Shown here: piece after piece, positions 44,762 through 54,170 of the stretch
How the letters are laid out: each line of letters starts with the position of its first letter
How positions within the stretch are numbered: the first letter of the stretch is position 1
Source of the DNA: Cenococcum geophilum 1.58
Taxonomy: Eukaryota; Ascomycota; Dothideomycetes; Gloniales; Gloniaceae
Length of the DNA: 64,000 nt
Assembly: GCA_001692895.1 (NCBI GenBank)
Contig: KV748182.1
Coordinates: 2,298,341-2,362,340 of the forward strand
Direction of reading: 5' to 3'
Position numbers and translations under genes: made by a program
Notes under the pieces: generated by a model
Seen by the model: the letters and a program-made list of their open reading frames with translations, nothing else
Told to the model about the DNA's origin: nothing
Databases searched by the model: none

Positions 44762-45204
44762 TGTAACGTGGCCCGCCTCCACGTCGCCATACGGCCAAAA
44801 AGACTAAGAGTGCTTGCGAACTTGTTGTAAGCGCGGCGGGACCTAATATATATACTCTTACAATTGCCCTCTCCTCTACGCGCTCGTCCTTGAGCGCTTA
44901 CAGAGATTCCTCTATACGCCCGTTCGCGCCATAGGGATTAAACGCCAAGAGTATCACTATATTAGTTAGTCCCCAGTAACATAAGCGATTAGAATCTTCA
45001 CTAACGCCTTATTGTATAGATGCGTATTAGACTATACTAAAGCAAAGTAACCGATGGGGATTGAACCTATAATACCTGGCCCCAGTAAGTTCGCAAGCAC
45101 AATTGTAACGTGGCCCGCCTCCATGTCGCTATACGGCTAAAAAGACTAAGAGTGCTTGCGAACTTATTGTAAGCGCGGCGGGACCTAATATATATACTCT
45201 TACA
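44762..45204 (-). mobile_element. TRIM-like miniature LTR element, 443 bp
   Basis: Two 101-bp direct terminal repeats (44762-44862, 45104-45204), each starting TGTAACGTGG and ending CTCTTACA, i.e. TG...CA ends, flanked by TSD ATACT (44757-44761, 45205-45209). The 241-bp interior has no coding frame. On the minus strand AGAGGAGAGGGC lies just before the terminal repeat and would serve as polypurine tract, so I place it on the minus strand. The LTRs differ at only a few sites, nearly all C-to-T or G-to-A. Much less mutated than gypsy-3 around it, hence younger. No convincing primer-binding site was found. Confidence 0.85.
45057..45067 (-). promoter_or_regulatory. Pol III B-box-like sequence in the TRIM-like element
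   Basis: Minus strand GGTTCAATCCC fits the B-box consensus GGTTCRANNCC. No A-box at the usual distance and no tRNA fold can be drawn, so it may be chance or a relic. Confidence 0.3.
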
Positions 45205-45209
45205 ATACT

Positions 45210-46861
45210 ATAGATATATATTCTCTAGGCATTCCCACTACTATTATCTATCTAGGCATTCTTTTATAAGAAATCTTTTTAGTTAAAGTATTAAGTCTCC
45301 TAACCCTTAAACTTCTATTAAATGCTAGCCGTATATATACTTAGTATTTTTATACTATTGCTTATCTAGCGCCTAATATATCCTTATAGGATATTTCCAA
45401 TTATTTTCTTTTAGATTTTTGTATATTTTATATATATTATCTATGTATATAATCTATAATAGCGTATAGTATACTAGGTACTTTAGGTTAACTCTTAACT
45501 CGTTTTTATTTTTAAGTTTAAACCTTTACTATATTAATCTAAACGTTATAACTTCGTTTATAGGTACTAAGATACATCTTTTACTTCTTTAGTCCTCTAA
45601 ATCCTTTAATATAAGTTATAGCCTTCTCTATAATTAGGTGGTCCTAAATAACTTGTTTATCTAACTATATATAGAAATCTTCCTATTCGTTATTATATCG
45701 TTGCCTATACTACTTTTAGTATAGCTGCTAAAGTATATACGGCTTATCCGTAAGGAAGTATCTTCTTATTATTATATTATAATAGCCCTTTATATATCGT
45801 TCTTTAAACCTAATAGGGATCCCTAAATCCTCTTTATTTTCTAGTTTAGTAAGCTATATAGCTCTTAGTATACCTACCCTATGCCTATTAGTAATTCTTT
45901 ATATTAGTGCTCTGTCCCTTATATGTCCTAGTATACTAAATCTCTTATCTAGTTTCTGTTCTTACTACGCAATAATTCTTTATCTAAATTCTTCTATAGT
46001 TTCTTTTAGTTTACGTCTTACGCTTAAATCCTTAAAATTTTCTTACTTCTTAATCTTAGTATTAACTTTCTAATTAAGTTGCTGAGCCTTACTCGCAATT
46101 TCTTTAGTAGTCCTTATTTATGTCTAGAAATCTTAATCCTATAGGATTCTTAATCCTAAGCTTGCTTCTATCTTAAGCTTAGCTCTAGTCTTAGTTTAAC
46201 TAGGCTTTACTAATGTTCTTATCTTATTTTAAAAGTCTTAAATCTTACTTATCTTGTCTTAAGAGTCTTATATCTTTAGGAAACTTCGTCCTAAGCTTAT
46301 CCGTATATTACTAAACTAAGCCGTTACTCTACTCTATTGGTTATTGTTCGTTATAGGTCCTTAAGCTTACCTCATCTTATCTTAAGGATTTTAGTTATCT
46401 TATATCTCTTCTTAAGAATCTTAAGCCTTTAGCCTTTTGCCTTTATTAAGTGCCGAAGTAGTTTACTATCCTGTTTCTCTTACGTCTTATAAAGCAATAG
46501 ACATTATATCTAGTAGGGTTTTAATCCCTACTAATATTCCCTATTCCGTAGTAGAATTATCCTCTACCTCTTATATAACATCTCTAAGGTTTATATACTC
46601 TTAGTAAGCTACCTTTATTGCCTTATTGTTATAAAATGTTTTGCCTATATTAAACATATCGTCCTTAATATCCAATCTGCGAACTAGTTTATTAGTTCCT
46701 CTATATTCTATAGGTTTTAGCTTTTATAGCTAATAGCTTACGCTATACTTAGCGTCTTTATAAATTTGGTATACATTATTATAACAAAACGCAAAACTTT
46801 TAATTAAACACTCTTTTATTCTTCGCAGTATATTGTTATCCCTTTATACATATATATTATC
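45210..46861 (-). pseudogene. gypsy-3 protease-gag linker region
   Basis: Degraded DNA corresponding in order and content to 22.1-24.4 kb of gypsy-2; CTTAAGAATCTTA-like motifs recur (about 46130-46420), mirroring the AAGATTCTTAAG repeats there. Confidence 0.6.
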
Positions 46862-46863
46862 TA

Positions 46864-47278
46864 ACGTAGTCAGCGGGCTAGTGGCCCACGCGGGCTAGTG
46901 GCCCACCTCAAAACCCACCAAATTTATACCTTAATATCTTAACAACCACTTAATAATAAATTCTAATAATTTGGATTTGGACTTTTATATACACTTTACA
47001 GCTTCTATTAAAGTTGCATAGTAATTAGTTTAGTAGTTTTTAATATATTAAATTTTAGGGGCTAAAATAAGGCTAAATTACTATATCTTAAAAACTACTA
47101 AACTATTTACTATATAACTTTAATAGAAGCTGTAAAGTGTATATAAAGGTCAAAATATAAATTATTAGAAATTATTATTAAGTGGTTGTTAAGATATTAA
47201 GGTATGAATTATCTAATTTTTGGTTGGGTTCTGAGGTGGGCCACTAGCCCGCGTGGGCCACTAGCCCGCCGACTACGT
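46864..47278. mobile_element. MITE-3: 415-bp near-perfect foldback element in gypsy-3
   Basis: TA duplication at 46862-46863 and 47279-47280. Ends ACGTAGTCAGCGGG and CCCGCCGACTACGT. The inverted repeat spans almost the whole element: even the centre pairs (ACTTTACAGCTTCTATTAAA at about 46993 against its complement at about 47120-47140). Each end has two tandem copies of GCGGGCTAGTGGCCCAC. The subterminal core ACCTTAATATCTTAACAAC is shared with MITE-1. No coding. Transcribed, it would fold into a hairpin of roughly 190-bp arms. Confidence 0.95.
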
Positions 47279-47280
47279 TA

Positions 47281-48364
47281 CTAGTTTTATTCCTTTTACT
47301 ACATAGTAATTCTAACCACTTTTATAGTCTTTAACGTAATAACCTTATTTTCCGCAATTTATATAAGCTTCTTTTTTAAACCATTTTTCCTATTATAGAG
47401 TCCGCCTAAACGTCTTTTGTTACTAAAATCCCTAGTTTAGCCTCTAACCCTTAAACCTTTAATTACTTAATCCTTATTCTTTAGGTTTCCATAATTATTT
47501 ATTCTATTTCTTAAATTCTTTAGTACTACTTAGGTTTATTAGCTCTGCGCTATACCATAGTTTTTAACTTTAACTTTATTATTACGTATTTTACGCCTTA
47601 TATAACTATAGAACTCTATCCTAACCCTTCTTAGTCTACTCTCTTTAGTAGATCCTATTATTAATCTTAATTACTTAGTTAATTAAATTCCTAAGAGTAT
47701 CCGTATCTTCTATTAGGATAATTACGTCTTAGACTTTTACCTTAAGTCCCTATTTATACTATACCATAAGCGCCTTATTGTTTTATTTAACCTATATTAC
47801 CAATATTTAAAACTACGTCGTATACTTAATTACTAAAGTTCTCTATACTAGGTTTTAAAGCTTTCTTTCTACTATAGTAGTTGCCTTAGGGTCTCTAAAT
47901 ATTTACGTTAATTATTCTATAAACCCGTTCTAACTTAAGAATATATATCGCACCTCCTAGTTAGTGGTCGTTATACTATATTCTTACATTTCTATAAGGG
48001 AAGATTTAAACTACTTAAGTGCCCTCCCTATTAAGAATAATCCTACGTAAGCGACTTAATCTATAGGCGTTCTTAGTTTAACTCCTTATATAACCTTAAA
48101 GTGTATTTACGTAAGGAATCCCTTAAGCTCTAACTTTTCTCCTAAGAATCGCTTAATTAAGGGTAACTTAACCTTAGCTACTCCGATTACACTAATCTTT
48201 TCTTTAAGTATCTTATTATTATCCATTAATTAGTTAACTATTTCCTATAGCTATCTAATAGTAACTAACTAAGAGTTAGTATCTTCTACTATACTAGTAT
48301 TATTACCTAATCTTAATATAGTTGCTGCCGTTAACGGCGTTATGGCTAATACTTTTAATGGCAT
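47281..48364 (-). pseudogene. gypsy-3 gag
   Basis: ATG on the minus strand at 48364 (MPLKVLAITPLTAATILRLG), colinear with gypsy-2 gag, including LIKRFLGEKLELKGFL and AYVGLFLIGRALK*FK. RIP stops throughout. Confidence 0.8.
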
Positions 48365-48405
48365 ATTATTCGACTTTATTAATATTATAACCTTAGTAGT
48401 AAATA

Positions 48406-48826
48406 TATAACAAAGCCTTATAGTAGGAACTATAATAGACTTATTAATAGGCTAGGTATATAGGTAAATAAGAAGTTAATAATATAATAACAACTAGTAG
48501 AGTAGTTGCCTAATAGATTAACTCTAATTATATTCTGAGATTTACTATAAAGAAGAGAACTATTTAGGTATGGACTATGGTCCTTTAAATACACAACCGT
48601 ACTCCTAAGAAATCCCCTTTATATATAAGGTACGCGTACTCTATCTACTCTATTATAAATCCTATAGATTGTGCAGATTATATAGATCATATTATATAAC
48701 CTTAGTTACTATTCCTTATTATATAGTTTAACTGGTTCTATTCTAGACCGTGCCTAAATTAACTAACTAGCTTCTTCTAACTCCTCTCTAAGTAGTTATA
48801 ACATTGTACTTAAAGCGTCCGTAATA
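48406..48826 (-). repeat. gypsy-3 5' LTR
   Basis: Plus strand starts TATAACAAAGCCTTATAGTA and ends GCGTCCGTAATA. Retains the GATTGTGCAGATTATATAGA stretch missing from the other LTR. Confidence 0.93.
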
Positions 48827-48831
48827 AAGGT

Positions 48832-49193
48832 AAAGTATTTTATTAAGTATATATAGCCTAAAAGGATAGTTAAATAGCTAATTATATTTTATTTAAGCAA
48901 TTTAATAAAAAATTATACTTAAAACTAATTTTTTTAGTTATTTTATTATTAAGGAAACTATATTAGGAAATAGAGGCTTCCTTTATAGGTAAGGCGCCCT
49001 TATTAACCCCGGCCAAGCTAAGACTACCTCTTAACCTTAACTATAAAAGGCCATTTCTCTTACCGCTTTTCCTCTTATCCTCTATTTTTCCTTTCTCTTA
49101 ACGCTACGCCTCCTCCTCTTCTTACTACTAGTCCCTAGTATAGTTATATTAAGGCATTTCTGCCACCCCTTAGCGCTTAGATATATATAAGTC
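48832..49193. other. AT-rich DNA with no recognised gene
   Basis: Possibly promoter-proximal DNA of the large frame to the right; a TATAAAAGGCCATTTCTC stretch lies at about 49042 and a long pyrimidine-rich run (about 49050-49130) follows it, a layout common upstream of fungal genes. Confidence 0.35.
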
Positions 49194-51813
49194 TAGCCCG
49201 CTTATTCCTTTATTTACCCATATCTTAGACTAATAATTAATATAGTTAATTACGGCCTTTTTAATAGGCGACTCTCTTCCACGGTAATATATAAATAGTT
49301 ATAGCCTTCTTTCCTAATCGCCGCCTCTAGTATTGGTGACTTTAATTATTATTAAGATCTCTTAGCGCTACCTCTATCCGCTAAGCGCGAACATGCCCTT
49401 ATAATCCTATTCACTCTCTTACGCTCTTTCTCCTTTAGCCTCCTAAATAATGCTAGCCTAAAACCGTTCTATAGGAAAGGGGTTAGGAGAATTCCGTAGT
49501 TACTAGCCGCGTTAGCACTATTATCTTATTTAACTTTGCCGTATATCTCCTTCTAGAGTAGAAAGGGACAGGCGTGCTATATTACTACCCTTAAGGGCTT
49601 AAGCGAGCTTATATCGTACTCGTTTTAACTAACCTATATACTATTTTCTCTCCTAGAATATACTGTTAGTTAAATAGCCTGCTTTAGCATTTATTAATAG
49701 CTAAAGCCGCTTATATTACGGCTGGTATACTTACTAGGCTACTTAGCAAAAAAGCATCTAAATATTATTAATTTAAGCAACTACCCTATATAGGGCTATA
49801 TTAGGCATTATTTAAACAGATATTATATAGAGCGTTACCTAGGTAGCTATATATGCCTACCTAGCAGTATAGTTATATTACTATAAATATTTCGGAGATA
49901 CCGTTTAATCTACTAGTTTAGGGCTAAGAGGCTATTAGCTCTATCTAACTGCTTAACGGCAAAGTGGTAAAGGATTAATAATCCGGCCTTTTAAGCTATA
50001 GGGCTATAGTAGGAACCACCTAGATTAAAATTGGAAAGTTATAGCTTTTGGGCGTATAATAGATTAGCGGCACTATAGTATAACTACGAGGTAATCTCTA
50101 ATACTAGCCAGCTACGTTAGGAGGGCAAGCATTATATAGCACCTTGTGTAGCAGCCTATACAGTCCTTTACTTAGCGCATTTATATATAATTACTATATA
50201 AGTAGCAGGCGTATCTATTACTAGGCTATTAGTATTAAAAAGCCCCGCTACTAATAAAGATACTACCTCCTTTTATTATAGATAGCTCGCAAAATATACG
50301 CATAAGTAGGGCTTTATATCCTGTTAATATAAGCGGTATAGAAGATTAGCTGGATCGGTATTATTGAGAAGTAAATAGATATATTAGTACTGCCCTTTAC
50401 TAAGGAATAAGGGTAGAGAATTTAAGCCACTAACCTCCTAATAAGGGGCTAGATATAACGGCTGTATTAGAGCTAAATATACCAGCTTAGATGGGCGGAT
50501 ATAGTTTAATCGCAATTTGCTAAGGGTATTAATTAGGCGCTAAGAATTTAAGCCCTTATAAACCTTTATACCCTATAAACGGTAATCTACTTTAGTTTAT
50601 ACCGGAGGTACACGCATTAAGTGCTTTAATTTAATAAGAAGCTTAGGCGAGGGGTGATAAGTAAGGGGTAATAGATAAGAGCTAGTGGCGAAGGAAGAGC
50701 TAATATGCACTTAAAAAGACCTATAATTCCCCCCTTAAGGCTATAGAAAGCCATAAAGTAATAGCAACTCTAATAATAACGACGTTAGCACTATCTTAAT
50801 CTTTATTTTATATCCCTCCCGAAATTTCGCTTAATAATAACAATTTCTATACTAGTCCTCTTAGAAAATTAATAGCTTCGTTTTAGCACTATATAATTAT
50901 AGCCCCTAAGAAAAGCGCGAGCAGCAAGCCTAAATAGAGGAGTAGGGGAGTACCTATTTTCCCCCTAAAAAAATTAAGAAGTATTAGAAGCTTAGGTAAT
51001 TAACGGTATATTATTTTACCTAGGGCCTTATTTTAGAGATTCCGTCTAATAAAGCGCCTATAGACCCTATATATAATTACAAAAAAGCTTTACAAAAAAA
51101 TATTATAAGAATAATAAGGATAATGAGAATAACGAGGAAGATTTCTATAGGGATAGAAATAACAATTAAGTCTCTAGAGGAAGTAATTAAGGTAATTATC
51201 CTCTATAATTACCCTACTATACTTTCCCTATTCCCCTAGTAGTTATAAATATATATATTTAACGACTAGTAGAAAATCTAATAGTTATTAAAGATAATAT
51301 AGCTAATTTAGACTTAGAAGCTAAGGGCGATAAAGCTAGTAACGCTAATAACAAAGCTAACGAAGCCGATAATTAACTAACACCTTATAGATTAGGTATA
51401 CGCTTCCCTTTTTAATTTATAATAGCCTTATTTAATAATTAGTAGATAATAGGAATAACGGTAATAGTAAGGGCGATAAAGATAATAAGGAGCTGCCTTT
51501 ATTAAAAGCGCTAGAAGAGGAAATACGCGCACCTGTGTGTGGTTATACTATACCTTTAACGCTAGACGGCAATTAAATAGATAATTTAGCTAAGGGGCGT
51601 TGTATTAGAACTACTCCGCAGTTTAAGTAAAAGCTTAGAATATTAGTAGCTGTTAGTTAAGAGTTTTTAGGAGCTATAAAGTTAAAAAAGTAAAAGTCCG
51701 AGTAGCTTAATTAATTAAATAGCATTAATTATATCTCTAATACTTTTATTAGTAAAAGCAGTAAGAGTATATAACCTAAAAAGTAATAAAGGTCACCTGC
51801 TTCCCAGAGGACC

Positions 51814-52170
51814 ATGCCTTTTAGCTCTTCTACCCTTAGCCTTAATAATAGTAACGGTATTAAGGAGCAAGCGATCTCTGCTGCGCAGCCTACTAGCTCC
51901 TCCCCCCAGCACTATATATCCCCTTGCGATACTAAACTACTAGAAAATAGGGCTAATAATAGTTATAATTATATTCTAGACAATCTTGCTAATAGCTTAG
52001 CTAAAGAAAGCAATAGTAAGAATAGTAAGAACGTTGCAGATAAAGGTAAGGCTAAGAACTATAATAACAGCAGTAATAATAGTGTTAATACGGATAATAA
52101 CGACTTTGGGGATAGTAATAGTAGTAATAGCGATAAGGGTAACGAGGCCCGCGGGTATATAGGGCAATAA
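51814..52170 (+). CDS. 118-codon undamaged Asn/Ser-rich segment of the Myb-domain frame
   Basis: MPFSSSTLSLNNSNGIKEQA to the TAA at 52168. Codons for Asn, Ser and Lys dominate (NSKNSKNVADKGKAKN, then NNDFGDSNSSNSDKGNEARG). It is an open island in a longer frame, which continues both upstream (RSPASQRT directly before the Met) and downstream in the same phase, so the Met is probably internal. Low-complexity linkers like this are common in fungal transcription factors. No domain here. Confidence 0.45.
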   Translation: MPFSSSTLSLNNSNGIKEQAISAAQPTSSSPQHYISPCDTKLLENRANNSYNYILDNLANSLAKESNSKNSKNVADKGKAKNYNNSSNNSVNTDNNDFGDSNSSNSDKGNEARGYIGQ

Positions 52171-52569
52171 GGATTACTAACCTCTATTACTAGTTAATTA
52201 AGAATAAAGCGTACTATAAAGCATTATCTCTAGTGGTCTTACTATTCCCCTTTAATTTTATCTATATATACGTCCGACTAAAGCACTACGCTTACTAGCA
52301 ATTATTGTAAGTAGGTTATATCCCCTATATATAATCGCCTCTATACCTATAAACCGCTACTAAGCTCTACCTTTAGCTCTAGCTCTAATAAAGTAATACT
52401 AGGAGCCGCCTTAAATACTAATTTAGAAGAAATTTTAATCTAAGCAGCTTTTAAGCGCTAGAAAGACGGGTGGTATATACTAAATATCCTTTCTTAACAA
52501 TTCCCTTTACCTTTTAACCTAGTTAAGCAGCCCTAAGAGCTAAAGCCCTAAGGGCTAAAGTCTAGAATA

Positions 52570-52710
52570 AAATTCACTAAAAAGGAAGACGCGCTACTTA
52601 TTAAATTAAAGAAGGGATATAATCTTTTATGGGAACGGATTAAAGACTACTTTTTAGAGAGAAGTCTCGGATTACTATAGGCGCATTATCGTTTAAAATT
52701 AAAGGCCTAG
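52570..52710 (+). pseudogene. Myb/SANT-like DNA-binding domain
   Basis: KFTKKEDALLIKLKKGYNLL, W-E-R-I-K-D-Y-F-L-E-R-S-L-G-L-L-*-A-H-Y and RLKLKA. This matches the fungal single-repeat pattern W/F-T-x-x-E-D-x-L-L-x-x-L-K...W-x-x-I-x-x-x-F-P-x-R-S-x-x-x-L-Q-x-x-Y-x-x-K-L-K. The in-frame TAG falls exactly on the conserved Gln. Same reading phase as 51814-52170. Confidence 0.75.
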
Positions 52711-52774
52711 CCTACTATATAGAAGAAAAGGGGCCAGCCTATTAGGCGGAAGAGACAGAAATAATAGTAATGCC

Positions 52775-52910
52775 CTTCTTTTAGCTTAGAGGTCTATTCT
52801 TTATTATATATTCCATTTCTAGCTTAATTTATTTATAGCGCACTTCTTTTAGCTTAAAGGTTTATTTTCTGTTATATATTCCATTTCTAGTTTAATCTAT
52901 ATATAGCGCA
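52775..52910 (+). repeat. 68-bp tandem duplication downstream of the Myb frame
   Basis: CTTCTTTTAGCTTAGAGG at 52775 and CTTCTTTTAGCTTAAAGG at 52843, each continuing through ATATATTCCATTTCTAG to TATAGCGCA. The copies differ mainly by transitions. Confidence 0.85.
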
Positions 52911-52954
52911 TTTCCTATTATATAAGGGCTGTATAAAAAGGTCCGTAAGAGTAT

Positions 52955-53420
52955 TACTTTTTTAAGGGTAGTGAGTAAGAGCCACTTATTATTACTTATA
53001 ACGCTATAAATAATAGAGAATGCAAGGCTAATACTACGTTTATAACTTAGCTAGCTAATTTAAATTACGTAATACGGCTAAAACTAAGCGGCAGTCCGAA
53101 TAATATAAAGTCGGGCGTTAATAATTAATTAACTTATATATATAACGTAAAGGCGTATAAACTAGCTATAGTTAATTTACTTTATAAATAAGAACGAGCT
53201 ATAAGAATCTAATCCTTATAAGATATTTTAGTTAGTAAAGGGGCTATATATATCTAGTAACTCCAATATATAGCTAAAATACACGTTATAGCGGACGCCT
53301 TACCCGTTCTACTATTTGGTTAGTGGCCTAATTATATACGTAATATTCTGCGCTAAAAAGCTTTAATAGTAGGGTAAAGCGAATCTAGCCGCAGCTAAGC
53401 CTAAGAGGTAGCCGCTTAGT
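52955..53420 (+). pseudogene. Unrecognised coding-like remnant
   Basis: One plus frame with TAA/TAG stops only: EPLIITYNAINNRECKAN, LANLNYVIRLKLSGSPNNIK, VNLLYK*ERAIRI, AKIHVIADALPVLLFG*WPN. About 150 codons. Could be another exon of the Myb frame or a separate gene. Not recognised. Confidence 0.4.
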
Positions 53421-53952
53421 AATTTTTTTATATAAGCCCTTTTATTAGGTACTAACGCCTAAGTAGCTATAAACCTATTAACTATAGCAATACCTCTATT
53501 TTCCCTTATAAATTTCCTTTAAACCTACTTCGCTAATTATTCGCAGCGCAGTTCCGTAAAGCCGCTTTCTATTTAAGCCTATAATCCACCTCTTTTTATA
53601 TTTCTTATATTCTGCCTTTTATAGTTATCTAATAATTCTATTCTTACTATTAAGGTAAATATTAGCTTAGCTATTTTACCTTACTTAGTATATACCTAAT
53701 TACTTACATCTTTTATAATAGTTCTGCTTTAATACGTATATGCTTTATAGCTTTTTATTCTAAAACAATTTTCTAAATTAGCTGCTATTCCTCCTTAAAT
53801 AGCTATCTATAATTAAAAACGCTTTATAAAAGACAATATTTACTTAATATTTTACATCTATAGAATACCTCTCCTTTATAACTACCTATCCCGCTAATTT
53901 ATATAGTCGCACTTCTAACTATACGGATTATATCCACTAAGGTTAGAAATAA

Positions 53953-54170
53953 GACGCTTAGTAGGGAATAGAAGGCAATTAGAGCTTATAAATTTAAGAT
54001 AATAGAGGATATAACTATAATATTTAAAGGCATATTATATAATATTAAGGATAGTAAAGGGAAGCTAGTTAAAGAATTAGGTATAGAAAATAGATAAGTA
54101 ACGAGAGAGGTTCTTACTAAGTATTAATGTTATATAATAAGGGCACGGATTAAGTTAAAAAAGAGGTAGT
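53953..54170 (+). pseudogene. Unrecognised short coding-like remnant
   Basis: KTLSRE*KAIRAYKFKIIED, then FKGILYNIKDSKGKLVKELG and VTREVLTKY, ending KLKKR. Charged, helix-prone, about 70 codons. Confidence 0.35.

Larger units (their letters stand above)
40150..48826 (-). mobile_element. gypsy-3: minus-strand Ty3/gypsy chromovirus, same family as gypsy-2
   Basis: LTRs at 40150-40552 (403 bp) and 48406-48826 (421 bp), TSD AAGGT at 40145-40149 and 48827-48831. Gag at the right, pol to the left. Protein blocks and LTR sequence match gypsy-2 throughout. It contains a 443-bp TRIM-like element and a 415-bp MITE, which explain its larger size. On the plus strand CTATCTCCCTCCTTTTTATC after the left LTR is the complement of its polypurine tract. 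Confidence 0.95.
49194..52762 (+). pseudogene. Large non-transposon-like frame ending in a Myb/SANT domain, RIP-broken
   Basis: Two coding-like segments probably of one gene. Segment 1, about 49194-50290 (phase of 49194), has only TAA/TAG stops: LLALPLSAKREHALIILF, LLNNASLKPFYRKGVRRIP, KGLSELISYSF, RAKRLLALSNCLTAKW, KLESYSFWAYNRLAAL, VAGVSITRLLVLKSPATNKD. Near 50290 the phase shifts by one; segment 2 runs about 50146-52762 in a single phase (PVNISGIED, LNIPA*MGGYSLIAIC, YKPLYPINGNLL). It has one TGA, at about 51128. Then a Gln/Asn-rich region, the spared stretch, the Myb/SANT domain and a basic tail KKRGQPIRRKRQK that could be a nuclear signal. No RT, integrase or transposase block is visible. 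A degraded host regulator or an unknown element ORF. Confidence 0.55.

Noticed and set aside
45050-45100. Possible tRNA gene on the minus strand
   Set aside because: Only a B-box-like GGTTCAATCCC is present; no acceptor stem, D-arm or A-box at proper spacing.
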